Positions 8,380 through 17,859 of a stretch of DNA of 64,000 nt are shown here, one piece after another. Source of the DNA: Verrucomicrobiota bacterium (GTDB lineage: Bacteria; Verrucomicrobiota; Verrucomicrobiia; Chthoniobacterales; JAFAMB01); the NCBI GenBank assembly GCA_019247695.1, contig JAFBAP010000112.1:1-64000 (forward strand), written 5' to 3'. Made by a program: the position numbers and the translations under genes. The notes beneath the pieces are model-generated. The model ran no database searches and was not told where the DNA came from. It saw nothing but the letters and a program-made list of their open reading frames with translations. The stretch's first letter is position 1. Each line of letters begins with the position of its first letter.

Positions 8380-9969
8380 ATGAGCCACACGATCACGCCA
8401 AGCGGGCGCACCATCAATCCGTGGTGGATCGGCCTGACGCTGACTCTTGCCACTTTCATGGAACTGCTGGACACCAGCATTGCCAACGTCGCGTTGCCGC
8501 ACATCGCCGGGGGCCTTGGAACCAGCCTCGACGAAGCCACCTGGGTGCTGACCAGTTACTTGGTGGCTAATGCGGTGGTCCTGCCGCTGAGCGCCTGGCT
8601 GAGCCGCGCGTTCGGCCGGAAGAACTATTACATGGCTTGTGTGGCCCTTTTCACGCTCAGTTCGTTTTTGTGCGGGGTGGCCCCGAACCTCGGGCTGTTA
8701 ATCTTCTTTCGGGTGTTGCAGGGCGTGGCCGGAGGCGGCCTCGCCCCTTCGGAACAGGCGATGCTGGTGGACGCCTTTCCGCCCGCCAAACGCGCCGCGG
8801 CCTTTGGCCTTTACAGCATGGCGATCGTGTTGGCGCCGGCCCTCGGACCAACCCTGGGCGGGTGGATCACCGATAATTCCACCTGGCGCTGGATCTTTTT
8901 TATCAACCTCCCCGTCGGCCTTCTATCGCTCTTCCTGACCAGCCAGTTAGTAACCGACCCACCTGCGTTCACCGAGGAGCGCCGGCGGGTTAGCCACTCG
9001 GGCCGGACGCGGATCGATTATGTGGGGATTTTGCTGATCGCCGTTGGTCTTGGCTGCCTGGAGGTGGTCCTCGACAAAGGTCAGGAGGATGACTGGTTCG
9101 GCAGCCCGTTCATCACCGCGTTCACGGTAATCAGCGTGATTGCATTAATCGCTGCGATCCTTTGGGAGTTTCACCACCAGGATCCGGTCGTTGATCTATC
9201 GCTGCTGGCAAACCGGAATTTCGCCCTCGCTTGTGCGCTCTTCTTCCTGTTCGGATTTATCCTGTTCAGTACCACCGTGCTGATGCCTCAGCTGCTGCAA
9301 CTGCTCGACCGGTACGACGCCACCACGGCGGGAATGGCCCTCACGCCCGGCGCCCTCGTCATTGTGGCCATGGCACCGTTTATCGTGCGCCTTATTCCGA
9401 TCGTCGGGGCGAAACGACTCATTTTTACCGGGTTCCTCTTTTTGGCGATAGCGGTGTGGCGCCTGAATCATCTTACCCTGCAGGCGGACTACTGGGTCTT
9501 CGCACGCGCGCGCATGCTGCAAGGCTTTGGGCTGGGTTTTCTGATCGTCCCCATCACGCAAGTTGCCTATTCCTATCTGCCGGCGGAGAAGAATAATAAG
9601 GCGAGCAGCCTGACGAACTTGTTTCGCAACGAAGGCGCCAGCTTCGGCATCACGTTTGCCAACACCGTCCTGGCGCAACGCGCCCAGTTTCACCAAAGCA
9701 TTCTCGCGCAACACCTGACTGCCGACCGTTCGACTTATCGCGATTGGCTTCAGCAGGCCACCAGCGCCTTCGTTCACGCCGGGTACTCCGTCCTTGAGGC
9801 AGCCAAGCGGGCGGAGGGTCAGCTCTACGGCGTGCTTACTCAGCAGGCGTCGCTTCTCTCTTATTTCGACTGTTTTGCCGGTTTGATCCTACCGGCCTGT
9901 GCCGGACTGCTTCTGGCGGTGGCCATCAAAGGTTTCAAATCCCCCAATCAACCGGCTGACGCGCATTAA
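8380..9969 (+). CDS. EmrB/QacA-type MFS drug:proton antiporter (DHA2, 14 TMS)
   Basis: 529 residues, highly hydrophobic, with a predicted 14 transmembrane segments. Family motifs are visible: LDTSIANVALPHIAGGL in TMS1, WVLTSYLVANAVVLPLSAWL (TMS2 and loop, with FGRK after it), and LGPTLGGWITD in TMS5. This is the pump of a tripartite system with the preceding EmrA-like adaptor (48 bases upstream). Exported compound unknown. Expression is probably controlled by the TetR/CerR regulator two genes upstream. An export role for the NRPS product encoded at the left edge is possible but not shown by anything here. Confidence 0.92.
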   Translation: MSHTITPSGRTINPWWIGLTLTLATFMELLDTSIANVALPHIAGGLGTSLDEATWVLTSYLVANAVVLPLSAWLSRAFGRKNYYMACVALFTLSSFLCGVAPNLGLLIFFRVLQGVAGGGLAPSEQAMLVDAFPPAKRAAAFGLYSMAIVLAPALGPTLGGWITDNSTWRWIFFINLPVGLLSLFLTSQLVTDPPAFTEERRRVSHSGRTRIDYVGILLIAVGLGCLEVVLDKGQEDDWFGSPFITAFTVISVIALIAAILWEFHHQDPVVDLSLLANRNFALACALFFLFGFILFSTTVLMPQLLQLLDRYDATTAGMALTPGALVIVAMAPFIVRLIPIVGAKRLIFTGFLFLAIAVWRLNHLTLQADYWVFARARMLQGFGLGFLIVPITQVAYSYLPAEKNNKASSLTNLFRNEGASFGITFANTVLAQRAQFHQSILAQHLTADRSTYRDWLQQATSAFVHAGYSVLEAAKRAEGQLYGVLTQQASLLSYFDCFAGLILPACAGLLLAVAIKGFKSPNQPADAH

Positions 9970-10064
9970 AGGGATTTGCTTGCCTGTTAAATGCTGGCTC
10001 GGAAGGTTTGTACCGCCTGTAGAACCAAGCAGAAGCTCGGAATCGTCGAAAACATAAAACCCTT

Positions 10065-10451
10065 ATGCCGCGCCATTACGACCACATCGATTTGCGGGTG
10101 GGCAGCCTGACGGCCGTCCGCGAGTTTTATGAACTGCTGCTGCCGGCGTTGGGTTTTACGCGGCAGATGCGAATTCCCGGCTGGCTGCAGTACGAAGCCC
10201 CGGCATCGGATGGCCGACCGGAAGCATTTTTCGGAGTAACGGAGTCGGCTGGGCATGTGCCCAATGCAAACCGCATCGCCTTCTGGGCGGAAAACCCGGC
10301 GGAAGTCGATCGCTTGGCCGAGGTGGCCAGTCGCGCAGGTGCCCGCCACGTGGAAGGCCCCGCATGGGAATCCCCCACCTATTATGCGGTTTTCTTTGAG
10401 GATCCGGGGGGCAATCGGTTAGAATGCTGCCACCGCGTTCTCAAACTTTAG
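10065..10451 (+). CDS. VOC (glyoxalase/bleomycin-resistance) family protein
   Basis: 128 residues forming one vicinal-oxygen-chelate unit: the opening YDHIDLRVGSL supplies the first metal-ligand histidine position, the middle has HVPNANRIAFWAE, and the end PTYYAVFFEDPGGNRLECC carries the usual glutamate. The family includes glyoxalases, dioxygenases and drug-binding resistance proteins; the substrate cannot be deduced. Single gene, followed by a repeat island. Confidence 0.85.
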   Translation: MPRHYDHIDLRVGSLTAVREFYELLLPALGFTRQMRIPGWLQYEAPASDGRPEAFFGVTESAGHVPNANRIAFWAENPAEVDRLAEVASRAGARHVEGPAWESPTYYAVFFEDPGGNRLECCHRVLKL

Positions 10452-10517
10452 ATCTTACTGTTGTGGCAGCCTCAAAACATCAACGGCCCGGTTCGAAAAC
10501 CTCCGCGCCTTCAGGAC

Positions 10518-10745
10518 CGTATGATACCGTTTTGACGGCCATGGAGGTAAAATCTTATCGTCTTTCCGGGTGCCCTGCCGGCGTTACACCTATCAGACCG
10601 TATAAACGGTCTAGGCCCAATGGGCCGTAAGACGGTCTCCCGGCCCGTTGGACCTAAGACCGGTTCAACCAAGTACGGAGCATCCGCCGGCGCCGACATC
10701 CCCTGAGCCGACATTCTACCCAGATAACTCTCTGAATGGTATTAG
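10518..10745 (+). repeat. Dispersed modular repeat, copy 1
   Basis: This gap (10452-10858) has no gene but carries a repeat also found at 24461-24906, and in the other orientation near 40.9-41.5 kb. Shared pieces include GACCGTATAAACGGTC (10596-10611, perfect 6-base arms), GGCCCAATGGGCC (10614-10626), GGCCCGTTGGACCTAAGACC with a GTACGGAGCATCC box after it, and an end module TCTGAATGGTATTA (about 10731-10744). The order of modules is conserved between the first two copies. No coding sense is visible in it. Confidence 0.8.
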
Positions 10746-10858
10746 GTGGGAATGGCGGGATGCTCAGGGCCGGCTTAAGTGAGAACGGGACCAGTCACAC
10801 GACGCCGCGGCAAAACACGGCTGGTACGCGGCTGGTATAAGAATGCCAAAATGTCCCG

Positions 10859-12709
10859 CTAAGGGTCGGTTAATCTCGTGAAACCATCATCGCTCCAGCG
10901 TTCGCTGCCTACCCCGTGATGCACGACGAAGAGGCCGTCCGGATCATATTTATCCTTGACCGCGAGTAGCCTGGCGTAATTCGAACCCCAAAAGGATTGC
11001 TGCCATCCGTCGTCGAAGAAATTGCTCTCTGCCACATAGGAGCCGGGGTTCGCAAGCACCTTGCGTACTTCGTTCATGGCTCGATCGATCGCCTCGGCCT
11101 GACGGCGGGCGGTCGGCAGGTCCGGTTCGTGACCTGGGATGCCGGGATACGCCGGCGGTCCCTCAGCGCCGCTGATCATCAGGGCAAAGGCGTCTAGAAC
11201 GGCGGGGTTCATCGCCGTGTCTTTCGCGGCAGCGACGACTTCGGGTGGGGCGCCCGCAAGGCCCTTGTTGAAGTGTAAGGACACGCGCCAATGCCGGGAG
11301 GCCGCGAACACGGCTTCGGCAAGGTGCGCCTGCTGATCCGCTTGGAGAAGGGCGGCAGGAATCCAGGCGGATTGGTAGCCGTGCAGAACCTGGCCCGCCT
11401 CCTGCAGGTTGCTCGCCCAGAATACGTTGGCTTCGGGCGCGCCGGGACGGTCATCGGCAAGCACCAGTCCGGGAAGTTTTCTTAGAAATGCGGGATCCCA
11501 AAAGTGCTGGGCCGGCCCCGCGGGGATCAACGGCCCTGACGCGATGCGGAAATCCTGTGGGGCGTCTGCCACCCACTCAAAGAACGGCTGCCAGACGGCC
11601 TTGGCCTGCTGCTGGTTAAGCCCTTGGAACACCATCAAAATCATGAGCGCGTTGTCGGGCCGGAAGGCCATTTGTTCGCCCCAGTGGGGGTTGAACAGCG
11701 CTTCGTGATAAAATTCCAAGGCCTTGCCGACCAGACGGCGGAACGCGCTTTCAGAGGTCGCCTGGATGGTGGTGAAGACCGCGCCGAAAAACTCCGGCAG
11801 ACGATGCGTCCGCAGCGTCAGTCGAGTCACCACGCCCAGGCTGCCGCCGCCGCCCTTCAGGCCCCAGAACAGGTCCGGATTCGTGCAGGCGTTGGCGATC
11901 CTAACGACGCCATCGGCGGTAACAACCTCAGCTTCCAACAGGCTGGCCGCCGCCATCCCGTAGGCTTTCGAGAAGCTGCCGAAACCGCCGCCCTGGACCA
12001 GGCCCGCGACGCCGACGGTCATGCAGCCGCCACCCTGCACGTAGCGTCCCCCCTTGGTGGTTACGGCCTCGTAAACGTGCCCCCACACCGCCCCCGCGCC
12101 GACTGTTACGGCCTCCTCCGGTGGATATTGCCCGGCGCACCCGGTTCCCACGAAGGCATCGTGCAAAGTGACGCCGTGCATCCTCCGGGTCCAGATCAGC
12201 AAGGAATCCGCGGCATTGGAGGTGCCCTGATAACTATGACCGCCGCCTTTCACGACGAGGCGCAACCGGTTCTCGCGGGCGAAATTGACAGCCGCCACCA
12301 CGTCATCGGCGGTTTCGGCGGCCACCGCGTAAGCGCTCGGTCGGGATGTCCAGCCGCCGACCCAGCCGAGGGTTTGCGTCAGCCCAACCTCGTCGCCGAG
12401 GTAGTAGGGATTCCTCAGTTCCTTGAAAAGTTGGGCGCAGTTGGAGCCCGGCGGGGCCTCCAGGCAAGCCGCCAGCGGCGACCGAACCTTCAAAAGGCGG
12501 CCCCGGACTTCCTGGTTAAGACGGTTCCAACCAGCTTCGGAGGGCCACTCGGGGTCAGCCGGACGGGCGCGTGACGCGGTACGGGTGACCGTCTCTGCCT
12601 GCAACGGGCCCGACATCCACCGTCCAATGTGCGTCAGGAAGGGAATCGCCGTGACCATCTGCAGCAGACGCCTGCGGGTCATCCGGCTTCTTTTCGCTGG
12701 CTGGTCCAT
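10859..12709 (-). CDS. FAD-binding oxidoreductase, berberine-bridge-enzyme type, Tat-exported
   Basis: 616 residues from the chosen ATG at 12709, where a twin-arginine signal begins (SRMTRRRLLQMV then a hydrophobic stretch); an upstream in-frame start at 12793 would bury the signal. The body is a PCMH-type FAD domain: KGGGHSYQGTS contains the histidine that normally carries covalent FAD, and VTVGAGAVWGHVYEAV and QGGGFGSFSKAYG follow. The C-terminus has the berberine-bridge element (WGSNYARLLAVKDKYDP). A central insertion makes it longer than the usual ~500-residue family member. Such enzymes oxidise sugars or alkaloids with oxygen; the substrate here is unknown. Exported location is inferred from the Tat motif. 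Confidence 0.88.
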   Translation of the reverse strand: MDQPAKRSRMTRRRLLQMVTAIPFLTHIGRWMSGPLQAETVTRTASRARPADPEWPSEAGWNRLNQEVRGRLLKVRSPLAACLEAPPGSNCAQLFKELRNPYYLGDEVGLTQTLGWVGGWTSRPSAYAVAAETADDVVAAVNFARENRLRLVVKGGGHSYQGTSNAADSLLIWTRRMHGVTLHDAFVGTGCAGQYPPEEAVTVGAGAVWGHVYEAVTTKGGRYVQGGGCMTVGVAGLVQGGGFGSFSKAYGMAAASLLEAEVVTADGVVRIANACTNPDLFWGLKGGGGSLGVVTRLTLRTHRLPEFFGAVFTTIQATSESAFRRLVGKALEFYHEALFNPHWGEQMAFRPDNALMILMVFQGLNQQQAKAVWQPFFEWVADAPQDFRIASGPLIPAGPAQHFWDPAFLRKLPGLVLADDRPGAPEANVFWASNLQEAGQVLHGYQSAWIPAALLQADQQAHLAEAVFAASRHWRVSLHFNKGLAGAPPEVVAAAKDTAMNPAVLDAFALMISGAEGPPAYPGIPGHEPDLPTARRQAEAIDRAMNEVRKVLANPGSYVAESNFFDDGWQQSFWGSNYARLLAVKDKYDPDGLFVVHHGVGSERWSDDGFTRLTDP

Positions 12710-13048
12710 GCTCGCTTGTTTCTCTGAGATAAATGGGGTACGCGCCCCATGCCGTCGCAGCTTACCACCACCAGGTCTGCCGGCGCAAACCATCGGGCGG
12801 CCATAAACGCCGCCACCTGGTCGGCGACATGCGCGGTTTGGGTCCTTCGCTCAGCCCTGGGTCGTGCGAATCCGGCGGGACGGCTTGCCGTTCGGACAGA
12901 TCGTGGACTTCAGGCGCAAAACACCGTCGTGCCCATACCTTTGGTCGACGTGAATCCAACGTAAAATTTTTTTTGGGTTTCTTTCAGCTTCGCTTCAGGT
13001 TGCGGTGCAATATTGTCAGCACAGAAACCGAAACCATTGCATCCTCCC
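12710..13048. other. Divergent intergenic region between the FAD oxidase and pckG
   Basis: No gene seen. A T-rich run at about 12965-12974 and a pyrimidine-rich stretch precede pckG. I see no clear -35/-10 pair or repeat. Confidence 0.4.
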
Positions 13049-14965
13049 ATGCGCTCCATACCACCTCCTCGAGCCCGCACGAAAACGTCTCCGACCGCTC
13101 CCGCCGTGGAATCGGACACCCCTTCGGAGCCATCCGCCGTTTCCACCTATTCCTCCTCTCGTCCGCTGACCAAAAACAAACACCTTCTCAGGTGGGTCGA
13201 AAAGATCGCCGCTCTCACGCATCCGCAGTCGATTCACTGGGTGGACGGCTCGGAGGCCGAATACGAGGCGCTCTGCGCGCAATTGATCGCAGGCGGCACT
13301 TTCATCAAGCTCAACCAGGAACTTTGGCCGGGCTGCTACTACGCGAAATCCGATCCCGGCGACGTCGCGCGCGTCGAGGACCGCACCTTCATCTGCTCGC
13401 TCTCAAAGGATAGCGCGGGGCCGACCAACAACTGGGTGAACCCCTATGAAATGCGCCACAAGCTCAAGCAGCTCTTTGCCGGCTGCATGCGCGGGCGCAC
13501 CATGTATGTGCTGCCGTTCAGCATGGGACCCCTCGACTCGCCCATGGCGCAGATCGGCGTGCAGCTCACCGACTCGCCCTATGCCGTTGTCAATATGCGA
13601 ATCATGGCGCGCGTGGGCCTGCCCGTTTTCAAGGAAATCGACGCCAGTACCAAACGCGTTGTGCCTTGCGTCCATTCGGTGGGTGCGCCGCTTAAACGCG
13701 GTGAGAAAGACGTCCCCTGGCCGTGTAACGCCGACAAATACATCGTGCACTTTCCCGAGACGCGCGAAATCTGGAGCTACGGCTCCGGCTACGGCGGAAA
13801 CGCCCTGCTCGGCAAGAAATGTTTCGCCCTGCGCATCGCTTCCAACATCGCCCGCGACGAAGGCTGGATGGCCGAACACATGCTCATTTTGGGCGTCGAA
13901 GACCCGCGGGGTGAGAAAACCTACGTGGCGGCGGCTTTCCCAAGCGCTTGCGGCAAGACCAACTTCGCCATGCTTATCCCGCCGGCTCATTTCCAAGAGG
14001 ACGGCTGGAAAATCTGGACCGTCGGCGACGACATCGCTTGGCTGCGGCCGGACGCCGAGGGTCGCCTGCGGGCCATCAACCCCGAGGCCGGCTTTTTCGG
14101 GGTCGCTCCCGGTACCTCGGCCAAAACCAACCCGAATGCCATGGCCACCTTGGCGAAAAATGCCATTTTCACCAACGTCGCTCTCACACCCGAAGGGGGC
14201 GTCTGGTGGGAGGGCATGACCGACACACCGCCTGCCGAGTGCCTCGACTGGCAGGGCCAAAAGTGGACGCCGGAAATCGGCCGGCAAACCGGCGCAAAAG
14301 CCGCGCATCCCAACGCCCGTTTTACGGCACCCGCCGCGCAATGCCCCACCATTGACCCTGCCTGGGAAGACCCAGCCGGCGTGCCCATCAGCGCCATCAT
14401 TTTCGGCGGCCGTCGCGCCACCACCATGCCGCTCATTTACCAAGCCTTCAACTGGAGTGCAGGCGTCTATATCGGCGCGACCATGGGCTCCGAGATGACC
14501 GCCGCCGCCGCCGGGACCGTCGGCAAGGTGCGCCGCGATCCGATGGCGATGCTTCCCTTCTGCGGCTATCACATGGGAGATTATTTCCGTACCTGGATCA
14601 GCATGCAGCGCTCCCTCAGCGAGACGCCCCGCCTCTTTCATGTGAACTGGTTTCGCAAGGACGCCGGCGGTAAATTCCTCTGGCCCGGCTTTGGGGAAAA
14701 CATGCGTGTGCTCAAATGGATAGTGGACCGCGCGCGCGGCCGCAGCGTGGCGAAGGAAACGCCGCTCGGCTGGCAGCCGCGCTACGAGGACATCGACTGG
14801 ACAGGCCTGGACTTCTCCAAAGAACGCTTTGAGGAACTTCAGCGCGTGGACCGCGCTGCCTGGCGCCAGGAAGTGATCGGGCATGAGGAACTATTCCTTG
14901 ACCTCCACGATCATTTGCCCAAGGAGATGGTTTACGAGCGCGAACTCTTGATCTGCCGGCTGTAA
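13049..14965 (+). CDS. pckG: Phosphoenolpyruvate carboxykinase (GTP)
   Basis: GTP-dependent PEPCK, converting oxaloacetate plus GTP to PEP, CO2 and GDP at the entry of gluconeogenesis. 638 residues from ATG 13049; a TTG at 13013 would add 12. Catalytic features: SMGP in the substrate-binding region, and the GTP-type kinase-1a P-loop SACGKT (about 299-304) with its reactive cysteine, followed by the metal-binding GDDIAWL segment. The first ~40 residues are a proline/serine-rich extension before the family core, which normally starts near the LLRWVEKI helix. Single gene, no operon partner. Confidence 0.95.
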   Translation: MRSIPPPRARTKTSPTAPAVESDTPSEPSAVSTYSSSRPLTKNKHLLRWVEKIAALTHPQSIHWVDGSEAEYEALCAQLIAGGTFIKLNQELWPGCYYAKSDPGDVARVEDRTFICSLSKDSAGPTNNWVNPYEMRHKLKQLFAGCMRGRTMYVLPFSMGPLDSPMAQIGVQLTDSPYAVVNMRIMARVGLPVFKEIDASTKRVVPCVHSVGAPLKRGEKDVPWPCNADKYIVHFPETREIWSYGSGYGGNALLGKKCFALRIASNIARDEGWMAEHMLILGVEDPRGEKTYVAAAFPSACGKTNFAMLIPPAHFQEDGWKIWTVGDDIAWLRPDAEGRLRAINPEAGFFGVAPGTSAKTNPNAMATLAKNAIFTNVALTPEGGVWWEGMTDTPPAECLDWQGQKWTPEIGRQTGAKAAHPNARFTAPAAQCPTIDPAWEDPAGVPISAIIFGGRRATTMPLIYQAFNWSAGVYIGATMGSEMTAAAAGTVGKVRRDPMAMLPFCGYHMGDYFRTWISMQRSLSETPRLFHVNWFRKDAGGKFLWPGFGENMRVLKWIVDRARGRSVAKETPLGWQPRYEDIDWTGLDFSKERFEELQRVDRAAWRQEVIGHEELFLDLHDHLPKEMVYERELLICRL

Positions 14966-15095
14966 GCGCCGTCGACGCACTGCCGGGGACGAAACCGCAC
15001 CCGCGCTTGATCCGAGAATTCAAGCCCTCCGGTTACGGCGCAACGGCGCGCTAAAGCCTGTATCGGTCTAGCCCTGGTGGCTGCTCCTCTTCCGG

Positions 15096-15125
15096 GGGAG
15101 CGCACGCGCCCTCGCGTGCGCTCCC
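15096..15125 (+). terminator. Perfect 13-bp hairpin downstream of pckG, possible terminator
   Basis: GGGAGCGCACGCG and its exact complement flank a 4-base loop (CCCT). It lies 130 bases after the pckG stop. No T-run follows directly (TCTTTTG comes 12 bases later), so either a factor-dependent or weak terminator, or simply a stable RNA end. Confidence 0.4.
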
Positions 15126-15252
15126 GGTACGCAAAAGTCTTTTGAACGATTGTTTGCTGGTAATGGCTTGCATACCCCTGCAAAACGCTTCAATCCAGGA
15201 TCGCGATGCCAAAGCAACCGCCGCCCGCCGGGACGACGGCATGCTCGGGCGG

Positions 15253-15429
15253 CTAAATCGCGCCGCCGCGAGACGACGGACGGGACACTGCCGAACTTTC
15301 CGTGGGGGATTTCGGGTGCACCACAAGGAAGCCGCGAACGTGTCGGATTCTTCCACTGCCGTACAGCAGGTGCGACCCGTTGGGCGGCAGGGGATAGTAA
15401 ACGTGGGTGGTGCTTTTTCGAATGACCAT
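15253..15429 (-). CDS. Possible small hypothetical protein (58 aa)
   Basis: A 58-codon frame on the minus strand starting with ATG at 15429 and preceded by a good Shine-Dalgarno (AAAGGAG, about 10 bases upstream). The product begins MVIRKSTTHVYYPLPPNG and continues with LLYGSGRIRHVRGFLVVHP before a serine-rich end. It has no recognised domain and no membrane segment. The ribosome site and the non-random composition favour a real gene; the short length and lack of neighbours do not. Confidence 0.4.
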   Translation of the reverse strand: MVIRKSTTHVYYPLPPNGSHLLYGSGRIRHVRGFLVVHPKSPTESSAVSRPSSRGGAI

Positions 15430-15777
15430 AAAAGGTTTACTCCTTTCTTTGGAGTTACCGCCACGATGCTACGGCGAGATCGGCGTGTTCGCTATGGGCC
15501 AAAAGACCCGCGATGAAACGTGCCTCGGAACCTGAAACAGAATGTCTTGTCTCCCGATCTTGAAGGATTTCTGAATGCCGAACAAAAATCTCCCCCCGGC
15601 ACAGGCTGGGCGGTGCACAAATCGTTCCGGCCTCAGGTCACCCCAAGGTTTCTTCCGGTTTCCTGCGCCCCTCCATAAGGGTCCCGACGCTTTGCCGCAA
15701 GACGCCCACTCCGGTGGTGGGCTTGCTTTTGCGAAGCCGATCTTGATAGATATCGTCTCCGGGCTGGAGCCCTCATC

Positions 15778-16506
15778 ATGCGCATCAAAATAATCAATCC
15801 TAACACCAGCAGCAGCATGACCGAAAGGATCGGGCTGTACGCCCGGCGGTTCGCGGCGCCGGGAACGGACACCGTCGCGGTCAGTCCGGACTTCGGCCCG
15901 CCTTCGATCGAAGGCTACTACGATGAGGCGCTGGCGGTGCCGGGTTTGCTTGCGGAAATTCGCCGGGGGGAGGCTGAACAATTCGACGGCTACGTGATCG
16001 CATGTTTTGGGGATCCCGGCTTGTTCGCGGCGCGCGAACTTGCCCGTGGTCCCGTAGTTGGAATAGCGGAGGCGGCGATGCATTTTGCCAGCGTGGTCGC
16101 CCCGGGATTCAGCGTTGTCACGACGCTGGCTCGAACCTGCGGGATGGCCTGGCACCTTGCCGAAATTTACGGGATGAAACGATTCTGCCGCAACGTGAGG
16201 GCGGTGGAAATTCCGGTGCTTGATCTATCGGATGCAAAGGTAGCACCTCTCTTGATCGAAGAGTGCAGACGGGCTTTGATTGAGGATGGGGCTGGAGCGA
16301 TCGTGCTCGGCTGTGCCGGAATGGTGGACCTGTGCGAGACCATCAGCTCCGAAATCGGCGCCCCGGTCGTCGACGGCGTCACTGCCGCTGTGAAATTCGT
16401 CGAATCACTGGTGGCCCTGGGCCTATCCACGAGCAAGCGTGGTGATTACGCCTCACCTCTGCCGAAGAAGTATCTCGGTTTGCTCGCCGGCATGAGCCCC
16501 ACGTAG
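15778..16506 (+). CDS. Aspartate/glutamate/hydantoin racemase family protein
   Basis: 242 residues, cofactor-independent two-cysteine racemase fold. The opening IKIINPNTSSSMT is typical of hydantoin/allantoin racemases, and the two catalytic cysteines are visible as Cys76 (ACFGDPG) and Cys179 (LGCAGM). It lies 80 bases before a complete branched-chain-type ABC importer in the same direction, suggesting uptake of a hydantoin, allantoin-like or D-amino-acid compound that this enzyme then epimerises. The substrate link is inference from neighbourhood only; maleate isomerase-like activity is an alternative. Confidence 0.85.
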   Translation: MRIKIINPNTSSSMTERIGLYARRFAAPGTDTVAVSPDFGPPSIEGYYDEALAVPGLLAEIRRGEAEQFDGYVIACFGDPGLFAARELARGPVVGIAEAAMHFASVVAPGFSVVTTLARTCGMAWHLAEIYGMKRFCRNVRAVEIPVLDLSDAKVAPLLIEECRRALIEDGAGAIVLGCAGMVDLCETISSEIGAPVVDGVTAAVKFVESLVALGLSTSKRGDYASPLPKKYLGLLAGMSPT

Positions 16507-16586
16507 CCCGGCTGCCGCTTCGGAAGCTATAGTTTTGACCTGGGCGCCTTTCTTCCTTATCGATTTGAACTTAACTGCGTTATACA

Positions 16587-17792
16587 ATGAAGATAATTCA
16601 ATTTCATCGCCGCCAGTTCCTGAACGGAATTGTGCTCGTAGCGCTTGGATCGGTGTTATTTTCCGGTTCGCTTCTCGCCGAGGACGTTCTGAAGATCGGC
16701 GTACTCGGTGTGATGAGTGGGCCCGCTGCTTCGTGGGGCCTCGTCAACAAATATTGCGCCCAAACTTCAGCCCAATTATACAACGAGCAGGGCGGGTTTG
16801 AAATCGGAGGCAAGAAGTACAAGATCGACGTCGTTGCAGTCGACGACAAAAATGATCCCAAGTTAGCCGTGTCCGGCTGCGAACGTCTGACCAAGCAGGA
16901 CGGTATCCACTACATCATCGGGCCGAATGTCGACACGACGGCTACGAGCGTCCAGCCTGTTGCCGAAGCTTCGGGCGCCATCTACTTCCCGTATGCTTTC
17001 CAAAAGTCCCTTTATTCACCCCCGCATGGCAACGCAGTCCTGGGAATGATCGCGTCTTACCAGGCCGGGCCGATTATTTATAAATACCTGATGGAGAAAA
17101 AGGGCGTAAAATCAGTGAGCTTTATTGCCCGCAACGAGTCGGACCCGCTCAATCAGCGGGATGAAGGCGTCCAGGCTGCCAAGAAACTCGGTCTGCAAAT
17201 CAAATCTTCCAACGACACCTACGAGCCGGGCACCACCGACTTCTTTCCGGTGATGTCGCGCGTCGTGAGCAACGGCGCCGACCTCATCGTCCTCTCCGGT
17301 GTTGCACCGGCTGATGCGCCACTCTTGCTCAAAAGCGCCCGTGAACTCGGCTTCAAGGGGATTCTCTCGACGGAGACCGCCCAGGATATCAAGATTCTGA
17401 ACGAAGTCGCGGGGCCGGCCGCCGAAGGCTTCATCTCCGTCGGAGGCGCCAGCACACCTGAAATCCGTAGTCCGGAGATGGAAAAGTTTGCAGCGCGTTA
17501 CACGAAAGTCGCGGGGGAATGGAATGACGAGGCCGGGACTAAGGTCTACGCCCTGGAGATAATCCTGCAAACCCTCCGAACGGCGGGGCCCGAGGCGATC
17601 AATAACGTCGACCTATTTAAGAGGGCAATGGACAGTTTCAGCATGAAAAACCCGTTCCTCAAAGAGGATAAGCCGCTGAAATATGTGGGTACGGCTTACT
17701 TTTCACAAGCCCGGCAGATCGGAGTCCCCATGGTAGTCAACGAAGTCAAAGGCGGTAAGTTCCAGACCCTGTTTGTCGGCAGCGTCGAGTGA
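16587..17792 (+). CDS. Branched-chain-type (Liv/amide) ABC transporter substrate-binding protein
   Basis: 401 residues with a cleavable signal peptide (FLNGIVLVALGSVLFSGSLL, cleavage near LLA-ED) and a periplasmic-binding fold of the LivK/AmiC type: KIGVLGVMSGPAASWG opens lobe 1 and QLYNEQGGFEIGGKKYKI follows. It captures the ligand for the permeases and ATPases encoded next (17860-21274). The sequence does not fix the ligand; the upstream racemase gene argues for an amide, ureide or amino-acid derivative. Confidence 0.92.
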   Translation: MKIIQFHRRQFLNGIVLVALGSVLFSGSLLAEDVLKIGVLGVMSGPAASWGLVNKYCAQTSAQLYNEQGGFEIGGKKYKIDVVAVDDKNDPKLAVSGCERLTKQDGIHYIIGPNVDTTATSVQPVAEASGAIYFPYAFQKSLYSPPHGNAVLGMIASYQAGPIIYKYLMEKKGVKSVSFIARNESDPLNQRDEGVQAAKKLGLQIKSSNDTYEPGTTDFFPVMSRVVSNGADLIVLSGVAPADAPLLLKSARELGFKGILSTETAQDIKILNEVAGPAAEGFISVGGASTPEIRSPEMEKFAARYTKVAGEWNDEAGTKVYALEIILQTLRTAGPEAINNVDLFKRAMDSFSMKNPFLKEDKPLKYVGTAYFSQARQIGVPMVVNEVKGGKFQTLFVGSVE

Positions 17793-17849
17793 TCGGGTTT
17801 CGCCGGCCCGTCCCGGCAACCCCCTTTGCGGCGATTCGAGATTCGAAAC

Positions 17850-17855
17850 GGAGGA
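17850..17855 (+). promoter_or_regulatory. Strong ribosome binding site that decides the LivH start
   Basis: GGAGGA, the best Shine-Dalgarno of this operon, followed 4 bases later by ATT and 7 later by CTG. It supports initiation at a non-standard codon. Confidence 0.65.
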
Positions 17856-17859
17856 CACG

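Larger units (their letters stand above)
14966..15777. other. 812-base gap with one hairpin and one possible small gene
   Basis: Contains the perfect hairpin at 15096-15125 and the short minus-strand frame at 15253-15429, both listed separately. Upstream of the racemase start I see no convincing promoter. The remainder shows no supported feature. Confidence 0.45.

Noticed and set aside
6415..9969. EmrAB pump as exporter of the NRPS product
   Set aside because: More than 2.4 kb and two unrelated genes intervene, and the pump has its own TetR regulator; nothing in the sequence links them.
13403..14884. 493-codon open frame antisense to pckG
   Set aside because: Lies wholly within a clearly real gene and has no domain or start signal.
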